From: Strix aluco
Taxonomy: Eukaryota > Chordata > Aves > Strigiformes > Strigidae
DNA length: 64,000 nucleotides
Reading direction: 5' to 3'
Assembly (NCBI RefSeq): GCF_031877795.1
Contig: NC_133955.1
Span: 3,162,001-3,226,000, forward strand
Below, in pieces: positions 27,901 through 37,440 of the stretch. Each line of letters begins with the position of its first letter. Positions within the stretch are counted from its first letter, which is position 1. Made by a program: the position numbers and the translations under genes. The notes below the pieces were generated by a model that searched no databases, was not told the DNA's origin, and saw nothing but the letters and a program-made list of their open reading frames with translations.

Positions 27901-28891
27901 ACTGTCGTGGGCCCCCCCCGGTGCCGCCGCCGTGGACCCCGAGGCTCGCCGCTGCACGGACCGGGGGTGCCGCCGCCGCCCCCCCCGTTGTATCTCCGAG
28001 GATGAAGTCAAGAAACGCAAGAACGCGGGCCACGTACTGCCGGCCCGTCAAGCCCAAGCCTGCGCCCCCCCTGCCTGGCCCCCCACCGCCCCCCGGTTCG
28101 GCCCCCCCCGACTCGGGTGGCTCCGTCCGCAGGAAGAAACCGGGGACCCCCCTGGGCTTCGAGGAGAAGCGGAGCGCCTGAAGGTAGGGATGAGGTGGGG
28201 GGGGAGGGAGTGTGGGGTGCTGGGGGGGGTGGGAGTGGGTGTTTGGGGTGCTCCTGGGGGTGCAGAGTGGTGCTGGGATGTGAGGCAGCAAAATGGGGAC
28301 CCCCCCCCCCCCCCCACGGCCACCAGCACCCACAGGGGACAAGGTGGGGACCCACCTTCTCGCAGGGGTTGGAGCTGCTGGTGTGTTACCCGCACCCTGA
28401 GGGACACCCTGGTCCTGGGTGGGGGGGACCAGGGGGACATCTTGGTCTCAGTTAGGGGGGGGCAGCATGGGGACAACGTGGCCCCAGGTTGGGGGTACCA
28501 CGGGGACCCCACTGGTCTCGGGGGACACCGTGTCTTGGGTGGTGGACGCAGTGGGGACCTTCTGGGGACACTATGGGTGGGGGGCACCACGGGGACCTTC
28601 TAGGACACCCATGTCCCAGGTAGGGGACATCATAGGGACTCAGGTTGGGGGTGCCAGGGGACACCAGTGTCCCAGGTGAGGGACACCACGGGGACTCTCT
28701 GGGTGCCCTGGTGGAGGGTGGGGGACACTGTGGTCTTGAGTCCTTGGGTGGTGGATGCTGTGGGGACCTTCTGGGGACACCTTAACCCGGGGTGGGGGAT
28801 GAGGTGGGGACCCTCTGGGGACACCGTGGGGCCGGGGTCGGTCCCCACGACTGACCCAGCATCTCCTCTCCCACAGTCCAAAGCCCATTAA
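21812..28891 (+). CDS. ATXN7L2: Ataxin-7-like 2, eleven coding exons, about eleven apparent frame slips
   Basis: ATXN7L2 is a nuclear ataxin-7 paralogue, associated by family with the SAGA deubiquitinase module. Coding exons are 21812-21935, 23645-23719, 23849-23953, 24188-24374, 24461-24748, 25621-25703, 25835-26076, 26183-26366, 26527-26648, 27328-28183 and 28877-28891. The N-terminus (PSLDEFAGQSW, LDAMTLIKEDMNIFGHCPAH) carries a zinc-binding C/H motif (CPAHDEFYLVVCNHC to HCERRH). Exons 6-7 encode the SCA7 domain (KECDLNRQCGVLNPDTKKIC, IHSVHQRREVQGRAKDFD). The protein ends SKAH, as in human. The first ATG is chosen because MAARGRAAAAMAAERR matches the human N-terminus. Exons 1-4 and 6 are in phase; homology then changes frame near 24627, 25970, 26210, 26265, the exon 9/10 junction, 27602, 27673, 27815, 27980, 28028 and 28177. 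Conserved splice sites and peptides favour consensus indel errors over true decay. Confidence 0.9.
22440..23230. repeat. 32-bp minisatellite in ATXN7L2 intron 1
   Basis: About two dozen copies of a 32-base unit, with core AGTATGGCACAGCTGGA and GACTGGGCACCC, fill intron 1. Phase is regular: AGTATGGCA starts at 22529 and again at 22561. Units alternate in a few positions (GGCACCC or GTGCCC; ATGGCACGG or ATGGCATAA), suggesting unequal exchange. Long open frames across it on both strands are artefacts of the repeat. Confidence 0.92.
26770..27310. repeat. About 74-bp tandem repeat in ATXN7L2 intron 9
   Basis: Roughly seven degenerate units share CAGGGATTTGGGGGG, a CATCTCACCCC segment and CCTGAACTGGGGGG. 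CAGGGATTTG starts at 27051 and again at 27125, giving a period near 74 in the best-preserved part. It occupies most of the intron between exons 9 and 10. Confidence 0.8.
28370..28850. repeat. Degenerate GGGGACACC tandem repeat in ATXN7L2 intron 10
   Basis: The last ATXN7L2 intron is composed of degenerate copies containing GGGGACACC, GTGGTGGACGCAGTGGGGAC or GTGGATGCTGTGGGGAC, and TTGGGTGG or TTGGGGGT blocks. Period is irregular, about 35-45 bases. No coding potential is supported. Confidence 0.6.
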
Positions 28892-30253
28892 CAGAGGGGC
28901 CACCGGGGCCACCCCCCCGCCAGGCACAGGGTGTCCCCCCGTGTCCCTCCATCGTGGGCGCAGGGAAGCCCTCACCGGAAAATGCCGAAAAAACGATGAA
29001 GCGGGGGGGAAAAAAAAAAAACAAACACAACACCACCCCCCCCCCCTACAAGGAAACAAGAAGGAAAAACCAACCTCCAGAAAATACCTCAAGACTCTCA
29101 GTTGTTCTCTTGCTGCTAAACCAGCCCCCGGGCGAGGAGGCGGCCGCGGCCGGGGGGGTCCCGGCACAGGGACTGGGCCACCGGGCCACCACCGGGCCAC
29201 CACGCCGGCCGCCACCGGCCGCGGATATTTATAAGAATTACTATTGCTGTTTTTTTGTTTCTTTTTTTAAAAAAAAAAGAAGAAAGAAAAAAAGTATTGT
29301 AGACAAGGGGAGGGGGGTGGGCTGTATCCTGGGGGTCCCCGTGGTGTTTGGGGACCGTGGTGTGTCCCCGGGAGCCCTGAGAGGGCAGGGCAGAGGCTGG
29401 GGTGGCCTCGGGTCACAGGGGTGGGGTGTCCCCCCCCCCGCACCCAGGGAGGACCCCTCCAGCTGGGGGGACAGGGATGGGGGGTGTCCCCTGGCTCACC
29501 AGGAGCCCTGAGGGAGAGAGGGACAGGGAGGGGTGTCCCCAGGAGCCCGCCCCCCCCCCCCCCCGCCGTCAATGCCTCTCTGCAGAGCGGCAAGCCCCCC
29601 CCCTCCTCCGCATGGCCCCACCCTGTCTGAGGGGAGATGGGGGGGTCAGTGGGGTGGGGGAGGTACTGGGGGGCTGTGGGGTGCTGGGAGGGGGTCAGTG
29701 GGGATGGGGAGGCACTAGGGACCACTGAGGGCTGGGTACTGGGGGGCTGTGGGGTGCTGGAGGGGGGGGTCAGTGGGGTGGGGGAGGTACTGGGACCACT
29801 GGGGGCTGTGGGGTGCTGGGGGGGGGGGGGGTCAGTGGGGTGGGGGAGGTACTGGGACCACTGGGGGGCTGTGGGGTGCCGGGGGGGGGGTCAGTGAGGT
29901 GGGGGGGGAGCACGGGTCTCATGGGGGGGGCTGCACAGGAGCCCCCTCCCAGCACAGCCCGAGGGGACGGGGTTGGCTGGGCCTTGGGGTGAGCGCACTG
30001 GGGGGGTGACGGGGTGCTGGGGGGGGGGCCCTCCTCCCCCAAACCCCTTGCTCCCCCACCCCTGCCATGCCCCTTCCCTCTCACCATATGGGGGTCGGGG
30101 TGGCAGGAGCGCCACCGGCCTGACCCTCCATCCCAGGGGGGTCCCTGGTGGCACCGTCCCTGTCCCTAACCCCCCCCTTGCCCATTTTGGGGAACGACCC
30201 TTTTAGCACCCAAAACCAGGCGAGGGCTGCACAGTCACGATGGGGAAAACACG
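28892..30253. other. ATXN7L2 3'UTR and tail-to-tail interval; no CYB561D1 seen
   Basis: The stretch after the ATXN7L2 stop begins as 3'UTR. The segment 29220-29310 is unusually AT-rich for its surroundings (ATATTTATAAGAATTACTAT, then T and A runs and AAAGTATTGTAGACAAG) and is a plausible 3' end, though no AATAAA is present. From about 29640 to 29910 there is a degenerate repeat of about 60 bases (GGTCAGTGGGGTGGGGGAGG). In human, CYB561D1 lies between ATXN7L2 and AMIGO1; no frame here encodes a six-pass cytochrome b561 protein. Confidence 0.6.
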
Positions 30254-30259
30254 TTTATT
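30254..30259 (-). terminator. AMIGO1: AMIGO1 polyadenylation signal
   Basis: TTTATT on the plus strand reads AATAAA on the minus strand, about 800 bases past the AMIGO1 stop. It defines a probable 3'UTR at 30235-31059 that consists largely of C/G-rich low-complexity sequence. Confidence 0.7.
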
Positions 30260-31059
30260 TTGCCAAGGCATCAGTAAGGCATCAGCGGGCAGCTGCCAGC
30301 GCGGGGGGGGGGGGGACGCGGCCGGGGTGGGGGGGACGGAACACGGGGGACACAGGCTGGGCTGTCAGGGTGCAGGGCTGGGGGGGTGCAGGGGGTACCC
30401 CCATTTGGGGGTGCTGAAGCCCCGAAGTCCCCCTCCTGTGGGGTGGGGGGTTCTCCTTGCGGCTGTGAGTTGCATGGGGGGGCCGGGTGTTGGGGGGGGG
30501 GGTGTGTTTGCACCCCGTGGGTCCCTGGGGGTGACATGCCCTGTGTGTCCCCCGCCCACTGAGCGCTGGCCGGGGTGGCACATGCTCCCCCGGCGGGACT
30601 CATGCTTCGCGATACACATGCCGGGGAGGGCGTGGGGTGGGGGGGCCGGTGCCCTGCCAAAGTGGGACCCCCCCAGTGCTGCCGTCCCTGGTGGGGAAGG
30701 GGCAGAGGGGGGGGGCACCACTGAGCCGGCCCGAGCGCTGTCACCCGTGGTCCTGCGGTGCCCGGGCGGGTAGTGGGGGTGGTGCCACGCTGTCCCCCCA
30801 GGAGCCCCTTTGTCCCTCACGGTCCCACGGTGGTGGCGGTGACCTTGGCAGAGGCTGGTGTGGGGGGGCAGCAGCGATGCTCAGTCTTTGGGGGGCGGGA
30901 GGGGCGATGGTGTATCACCCCCCCCCCCCAAGCTGGGGACACGTAGTGGGGGTCCAGGCTGCCCCTCCTGCCCACGGCGCATCCACAGGGGACAAGTCTC
31001 AACAGCAGCAGGGTGTCCCTGGGGACTGTCGCCACGATGTGTGTGTGTGTCCCCCCCAC

Positions 31060-32524
31060 CTACACCACGATGGGGGTGTCGGAGAAGACGGAGCTGACTG
31101 AGTCCGGATCCGACACCTTCCTCTGCACCTTGGGGCCGTGCCGGGGGGGGGCTGCGGGGTCCCTCCGACCTTGAACCTGCCGTTCTGCCCCGGACCGGTA
31201 GCGGAGGCCGAGTGGGACCGAGAAGGCTCCCCGGGGACACCGGCAGCGTGGTGGGGGTGGTGCTGAGGACGGAGGAGTTGATGCTGTCGTCGCGGGGAGC
31301 TGGCGGCTTGTCGGCGCCGCGGCAGCAGCAGCAGCGGCAAGGGGTGAGGTACAGGTAGATGAGCACCAGCACCACGCTGAGGATACAGCCCACCAGCGTG
31401 GTGTAGGCGGTGTTGAGGGTGTCGTGGGGCCCGTGCAGGGTGAAGTTGTGCACCAGCAGCTCCACGTAAAGGGTCTCGTTGAGGAGGGGACCCCCCACCC
31501 AACAAGCGTAGGTGCCGGCGTCCTCGGGGCGCAGCGCCCGCAGCTGCAGGCTGCCGTTGGCCAGGAGAGCGGCGCTGCCGTTACCGCCTTCCTCCAGCAC
31601 CCGTTCGCCTCCCGGCGTCACCCAGTGCCGGCTCCGCACCCCCCGTAACCGGGTGTCGCAGCCGAGGGTGACGGTGTCACCTAAGTGGGCCTCCAGCACC
31701 GCTTCCCGCGCCTCGCTGCAGTTGAGCGGCTGCCGGCCGGCCAGGGCGAGGATCCCGACGGGCGCCGCGGCGGCGGGCAACAGGCACCGTAATTCCTCCT
31801 GAAAATCCATCACGGCGCTCAACCGGCGGCGCCGACCGCGGGCGACCAGCTGGAAAAGCGGGCAGTCGCAGGCCAGCGGGTTGCCGTGGAGGTAGAGGCG
31901 GTCGCGGAGCCAGGCGGGCAGCGCCTGCAGCTCGCCCACGGGCAAGCTGCGGAGGCGGTTGGCCGAGAGGTCGAGCAGGGCCAGCTGGGGCAAGCGGCTG
32001 CCGTCGCGCAGCAGCTCCAGCGGGAAGCGGGCGATGCGGTTTTGCCCCAGGTAGAGCTTGCGGAGGCGGCCGAGGTTGTCGAAGGCGGTGCGGTCCACGG
32101 CGGAGATCTCGTTGTTGTAGAGCAGGAGCACCTCCAGCTCGGCCAGGTCGCTGAAGAGGTTTTCCTCCAGCGCCCGGAGACGGTTGGAGGAGAGATCCAA
32201 GTGCCGCAGGTGGGGGACGTGGGCGAAGGCTTCGGTGGAGACGAAGGAGAGGCCGTTGTGGCTGAGCAGCAAGGCGTGGAGGTGGGCCAGGCGCCCCGGC
32301 GCCCAGTCGGCGCGCAGCCGGGTGACGTTGTTGTGGCTGAGGTCGAGGACGGCGGTGAAACGGGGCAGGGGGGCGGGCACCGAGCTCAGCACCGCCTGCG
32401 AGCAGCTCAGGATGTTGGAGGCGCAGACGCAGCGCGGGGGGCAGCTCCCGCTCGCCGACCCCCACGGTGACAGCAGCGCCAGAGCCAGCAGCAGCGGGGC
32501 CGCCGGCCCCCCGATGCCCCCCAT
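31060..32524 (-). CDS. AMIGO1: AMIGO1 adhesion molecule, single coding exon, two frame slips in tail
   Basis: AMIGO1 is a type I neuronal adhesion protein that, in mammals, promotes neurite growth and is an auxiliary subunit of Kv2.1 channels. The chosen start at 32524 gives a hydrophobic signal peptide (about residues 1-26). An LRR N-cap follows (CPPRCVCASNILSC), then six leucine-rich repeats (LDLSHNN, LDLSSNRL, LLLYNNEI, LYLGQNRI, LDLSANRL), an LRR C-cap with NPLACDC, an Ig domain with cysteines in VTLGCDTR and GTYACWVG, and a transmembrane helix (TLVGCILSVVLVLIYLYL, nearly identical to human). The conserved C-terminus VSDPDSVSSVFSDTPIVV ends at the TAG at 31060-31062. Between about 31215 and 31142 homology changes frame twice, once at a C/G run, as if the assembly gained or lost single bases. 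An upstream in-frame Met at 32605 is possible but does not resemble a signal start. Confidence 0.93.
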
Positions 32525-32579
32525 GGCCACGCGCTGCCCCGCGGTGTCACGCCGGGGACAGGGTAACGGCGTGGCACTT

Positions 32580-33430
32580 CGGGCACCCGGGGTCACGGCA
32601 TGCACCGGGCTCGCCGCTCAAGTGGTGTCACAGCGCAGGGTGGCCTGGTCACCCGGTGCTGCAGAGTGGGGTGGCGTCGGTCACCCAGTGTCACGGCACG
32701 TGCCAGGCTTGCCTGGTGTTACGGCACAGGGTGGCTTTGTCACTCGGTGTCACAGAATGTGCTCCGGGGTGGCTTTGGCCACCCAGTGTCACGGCACAGG
32801 GTGGCTTTGTCACTTGGTGTCACAGAACGTGCTCTGGGGTGGCTTTGGCCACCCAGTGTCACGGCACAGGGTGGCTTTGTCACTCAGTGTCACAGAATGT
32901 GCTCTGGGGTGGCTTGGGCCACCCAGGGTCACGGCACAGGGTGGCTTGGCCACTTGGTGTCACAGCACATGCTCTGGGGTGGCTTTGGCCACCCAGGATC
33001 ACGGCACAGGGTGGCTTTGTCACTCAGTGTCACAGAATGTGCTCTGGAGTGGCTTTCGCCACCCAGGGTCACGGCACAGGGTGGCTTTGTCACTCGATGT
33101 CACAGCATGGACTACAGGGTGGCTTTGGCCACCCAGTGTCACGGCTAGCTGCTCGCCTGGCGTCAAGGCGCAGGGTGGCTTTGGCCACCCAGTGTCACCG
33201 CACGTGCTGTGGGGTGGCTTTGGTCACCCGGTGTCACAGCGAGCACCATGGAGGGACTCTGGCCACCTGGTGTCACAGCGTGGGGTGGCCTTGTCACCCA
33301 GTGTCACACCACGGGGTGGCTTTGGCCACCCGTTGTCACGGCGTGCGCGGGCCTCGCCGCTCCCCTCTGGTGTCACGGCAAGAGGTGGCTTTGGTCACCC
33401 GGTGTCCCAGCGTGGGTGGCTTTGTCACCC
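32580..33430. repeat. 70-bp higher-order repeat upstream of AMIGO1 start
   Basis: Two related subunits, one of 38 and one of 32 bases, alternate to make a 70-base higher-order unit. The landmark CAGGGTGGCTTTGTCAC occurs in step: GTGGCTTTGT starts at 32731, 32801, 32871, 33011 and 33081, with the slightly changed GTGGCTTGGC at 32941. Flanking copies are more degenerate. Subunits share GGGTGGCTTTG, CACCCAGTGTCAC or CACAGAATGTGCTC. It lies between the AMIGO1 start codon and a strong minus-strand splice donor at 33477-33478, so it probably fills a 5'UTR intron. Confidence 0.92.
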
Positions 33431-33478
33431 GTGTCACGGTGCGCCCGTGGGTCGCTGCCCACCCGGGTGGCGACTCAC

Positions 33479-34020
33479 CCCGGGGCTCCCGCCCGCCGCA
33501 GCCCCGCTCCCCCCGCGCTGCGCAGGCGGCCCCGGTGCCCCCGGCCCCCCCCGCCCCCCCCCGGGCCCCTGGTCCCGGCCCTGCTGCGGATGGAGCCCGC
33601 GGGAGGATGCTCCCCGCCCCCCCCCCCCCCCCCCCCCCCGCGCCGCTTCCCGGGGCGTTACCGGGGCCTGGTACCGGGGCCGGTGCGGAGGAGGGCGGGC
33701 AGGGGAGGCCGAGCCGAGCCGAGAGGGACCGAACCGGGCCGGGCGGAGCCGAGGGGGCACGAGCCGAGAGGGGCCGATCCGGGCCGGGATGATCCGATCC
33801 GGTCCGATCCGGTCCGATCCGATCCGATCCGATCCGATCCGATCGATCCGGTCCGATCCGCCCCGGGCCGGGCCGGGCCCCGCCGGCCGCCGCGCGCTCC
33901 GCGGCCCCGGGACAGGGTCTGGGGGCGGCCCCCCGGCGCGCGCACCCCGCACGGCCGCTCCCATTGGCTGCCGCCCCGCGCCCCCACCAATGGCGGCAGC
34001 GGCCGCTTAACCCCTCCCGG
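33479..34020 (-). promoter_or_regulatory. AMIGO1: Probable AMIGO1 CpG promoter and noncoding first exon
   Basis: On the minus strand GTGAGTCG at 33471-33478 is a consensus splice donor, so sequence just to its right is a likely 5'UTR exon of AMIGO1. A candidate acceptor (GGGGCAG) ends at 32534, but its pyrimidine tract is poor. Further upstream an inverted pair of CCAAT boxes (ATTGG at 33963-33967, CCAAT at 33987-33991) sits in a CpG-rich block, much like that between PSMA5 and SYPL2. No TATA box is seen. Exon limits are inferred, not proven. Confidence 0.5.
33787..33862. repeat. Pentanucleotide repeat (GATCC/GGTCC)n
   Basis: About fifteen copies of the pentamers GATCC and GGTCC with C/G linkers (CCGATCCGGTCCGATCC) form a microsatellite within the inferred AMIGO1 5'UTR exon. 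It may be length-variable. Confidence 0.85.
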
Positions 34021-34089
34021 GCCGCGCCGGTGCGTGTGATCCCCCTCCCCCCCCGGCTGAGCCCCCCCCGGCCCATCCCCAGCCCCCCC

Positions 34090-34470
34090 CCATCACCCTC
34101 AGCCCTGTCCCATCCGCAGCCCCGGCCCCGTCCCCGTCCCCATCCTCATCCTCATCCCCGTCCTCATCCCCATCACCCTCATCCCCGTCCCATCCTCATC
34201 ACCCTCATCCCCGTCCCCATCCTCATCATCCTCATCCCCGTCTCATCCCCATCACCCTCATCCCCGTCCCCATCCTCATCATCCTCATCCCCGTCCCCAT
34301 CCTCATCATCCTCATCCCCGTCCTCATCCCCATCACCCTCATCCCTACCCCCATCCTCATCCTCCTTCCTGTCCCCATCCCCATCCCCATCACCCCCATC
34401 CCCAGCCAATCCCCATCCCCATCCTCTCACCATCCTCATCCTCACCCCAGTCCCACCTCCACCTTCATCC
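34090..34470. repeat. Pyrimidine-rich CATCCTCATCCCC repeat
   Basis: The tract consists of interspersed CATCCTCATC, CATCCCCGTCC and ACCCTCATCC units, with almost no G on the plus strand. It begins about 70 bases beyond the inferred AMIGO1 promoter. The serine/proline-rich frames over it are repeat artefacts. Confidence 0.85.
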
Positions 34471-34549
34471 CAACCCGTCTGTCCCAGCACCTGCCCCATC
34501 CCGCTGTGCTGGTACCCACCAGCGGTACCTGCCCACGTCCCACCGTGCC

Positions 34550-35040
34550 AGCCCAGACCCCCCCGGCACTGGCCCACACCCCCCAGCACTGGCCCGGACC
34601 CCCCTGGCACTGGCCCACAACCCCCCAGCACTGGCCCGGACCCCTTTGGCACTGGCCCACACCCCCCAGCACTGACCCACACCCCCCAGCACTGGCCCAC
34701 ATCTCCTGGCACTGGCCCACACCCCCCAGCACTGGCCCGGACCCCCCTGGCACTGGCCCACAGCCCCCAGCACTGGCCCGGACCCCCCTGGCACTGGCCA
34801 ACAGCCCCCAGCACTGGCCCACATCTCCTGGCACTGGCCCACACCCCCCAGCACTGGCCCAGACCCCCCTGGCACTGGCCCACACCCCCCAAGCACTGAC
34901 CCACACCCCCAGCACTGGCCCACATCTCCTGGCACTGGCCCACACCCCCCAGCACTGGCCCGGACCCTCCCGGCACTGGCCCACACCCCTCGGCACTGGC
35001 CCGGACCCCCCTGGCACTGGCCCACATCCCGGTTCCAGCC
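34550..35040. repeat. 41-bp dimeric minisatellite (20 + 21 bp, ACTGGCCC)
   Basis: Units of 20 and 21 bases alternate: ACTGGCCCACACCCCCCAGC then ACTGGCCCGG plus ACCCCCCTGGC. ACTGGCCC starts at 34568, 34588 and 34609. Variants replace the tail by ACATCTCCTGGC. The array is about 490 bases and intergenic between AMIGO1 and GPR61. Confidence 0.9.
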
Positions 35041-36060
35041 GAATTCCCCAGTACCCGCCCCCATCCCAGTGCCACGCACCGCCCCAGGATGGAGGGGACA
35101 CATCCTGCCCTGGGTCCCCACAGAGGGGCACCCCGGGTGCTGCCACCCCAGCCAGGCAGGGGTGCTCTGTGCCCCCCCCGGTTCCCCCCCCCCCCCCCCC
35201 CGCGCGCAGCCGTGTCTCTGCCTCCCGGGTGTATTTTTAGATGCAAAACATTTGTGCTTGGTTTTTGGGTCCAAAATTAGAGGGAAAGGAGCCGGAACAA
35301 ACCGCGCTGAGATGATGCAGCATTTTATTGGGGGGTGGGGGGCAGCAATTAAAGGGGACCCCCTCCAGCACGGAGCAGGGTGTCCCAGGGTGCCCCTCAC
35401 CCTGTCGTGTCCCCCCTCCGCCGCTCCCTGCACCCCAAACACGTGCTCCCCCCGGTTGGGTGCCACCCATGTTGTCCCCTCGCCGCTGCCATCGTGCCCC
35501 CCCCCCCGGGCCGGCTGACGGGGAATTTTGTCCTTTGATTGCCCTCGAGTTTTCTGCTTTAATGCAGGTGCTAATCCCTGCCCAGCACCCACTGCCCAGC
35601 ACCCTGCAGCGGGGGAGCCCCGGAGGCTGCGAGCACCCACACCCCGACCCTCCGGGCCCACCAGTGGGGGTGGGGGTGTCCCTGTCCTTTGTGTCACTTC
35701 ACTGGGGACCTGGGGGGGACCCAGGGGTGTCCTGGGGGAGCTGGCACAGCACCGTGCCCTCGGCGGTGTGCCGGGCAGGATTGGTGCCAGGATGCACACG
35801 CAGCCAGACAGGCCCTCACACGCCTGAGTGCACACACACGCACCGGAGACACGTGCACACACGCGTGCACCCCATACACGTGTGTGCACCCCCTGATGAC
35901 ACACACGTGCCAACCCCCCAGGTTCACACGGGGGTGCGTGTGCGCACACGGATGCACCTGCTGGGTGTGGGCCCCCCCCAGCCACACACACACACACACA
36001 CACACGGGCAAACACGCTTGACCTGCGCGCTCGGTCAGGGGTCTGTGGCTGTGCTGGAGG
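35041..36060. other. Unique island with minus-strand poly(A) signal, then CA/TG tract
   Basis: After the minisatellite there is non-repetitive sequence (about 35200-35600) of moderate GC. TTTTATT at 35322-35328 reads AATAAAA on the minus strand and is followed, in that direction, by no recognised gene. At 35800-36010 the sequence becomes an alternating CACACG/GTGTGC tract ending in (CA)n. No coding exon is supported. Confidence 0.45.
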
Positions 36061-36069
36061 AGCCAGGCA

Positions 36070-37440
36070 GCTGTGCCAGGGTGTTGGGGTACAGGTATCC
36101 CAGGGGCTGGGGTGCTGGGGTACAGGTATCTCAGGGTGCTGGGGTGCTGGGGTACAGGTATCTCAGAGTGCTGAGGTGCTGGGGTACAGGTATCCCAGGG
36201 TGCAGGGGTGCTGGGGTACAGGTATCTCAGGGTGCTGGGGGGCTGGGGTACAGGTATCCCAGGGGCTGGGGTGCTGGGGTACAGGTATCTCAGGGTGCTG
36301 AGGTGCTGGGTACAGGTATCCCAGGGTGCTGAGGTGCTGGGGTACAGGTATCTCAGGGTGCTGGGGTGCTGGGGTACAGGTATCCCAGGGTGCTGAGGTG
36401 TTGGGGTACAGGTATCCCAGGGTGCTGAGGTGCTGGGGTACAGGTATCTCGGGGTGCTGGGGTGCTGGGGTACAGGTATCCCAGGGTGCTGAGGTGCTGG
36501 GGTACAGGTATCCCAGGGTGCTGAGGTGCTGGGGTACAGGTATCTCGGGGTGCTGGGGTGCTGGGGTACAGGTATCCCAGGGTGCTGAGGTGCTGGGGTA
36601 CAGGTATCCCAGGGTGCCAGGGTGCTGGGGTGGTGGGGTAGGGTACAGGTGTCCCAGAGTGTTGGGGTGCAGGGGTACAGGTATTCCAGGCTGTGGGGTG
36701 CAGGGGTGCTGGGGTACGGGTATCCTGGGGTGCTGGGGTGCGTGCAGGGTACGGGTATCCCAGGGTGCTGGGGTGCCAGGGTGCTGGGCTGCAGGGGTAG
36801 GGGTATCCCAGGGTGGTGGGGTGGTGGGGTGGTGGGGTACGCATATTCCAGGGTGCTGCGGTGCTGAGGTGCAGGGGTATGGGTATCCCAGGGTGCCAGG
36901 GTTCTGGGCTGCAGGGGTGCTGGGGTGCTAGGGTTCTGGGGTGCTGGGGTGCAGGGGTACGGGTATCCCAGGGTTCTGGGGTGCTGGGGTGCTGAGGTGC
37001 AGGGGTATGGGTATCCCAGGGTGTCGGGGTTCTGGGCTGCAGGGGTGCCAGAGTGCCAGGGTTCTGGGGTGCTGGCGTGCTGGGGTGCAGGGGTATGGGT
37101 ATCCCAGGGTGCTGGGGTGCCAGGGTTCTGGGGTGCTGGGGTGCTGGGGTGCAGGGGTGCTGGGGTACGGGTATCCCAGGGTGCCGGGGTGCTCCGTGCC
37201 AGGGTGCCAGGATGGCAGGGTGCCCCAGCGCCGTGGTGCCATGGCGCTGCGCTGCCAGGGTCATTGGGTGCTGGTATGGTGGGGTGCCAGGGTGCCGAGG
37301 TACTGGGGTGCAGGGTGCTGGAGTACTGGGGTGCCATGGCTTCTCGGTGCTGGGGTGACAAGATAATGGGGTACTGGGGGTGCTGAAGTACTGGGGTGAC
37401 AAGGTGCTGGGTGCCAGGGTGCTGGGGCACCACAAGCCCC
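36070..37440. repeat. 32-bp minisatellite (TACAGGTATCTCAGGGTGCT)
   Basis: A 1.35-kb array with period 32: TACAGGTATC starts at 36121 and again at 36153. The core is GGTACAGGTATCCCAGGG followed by two or more GTGCTGGG or GTGCTGAG blocks. The first half is regular; from about 36640 the unit degenerates to mixtures of GGTGCAGGGGTACGGGTATC and GGTGCTGGGG. Open frames of 500-600 codons on the minus strand are due solely to the absence of stops in the unit. Confidence 0.92.

Noticed and set aside
32467-34010. Plus-strand frames of 440-608 codons over the AMIGO1 5' region
   Set aside because: They read through the 70-bp repeat and the inferred promoter, antisense to AMIGO1, with periodic VALATQCHGTG-type peptides only.
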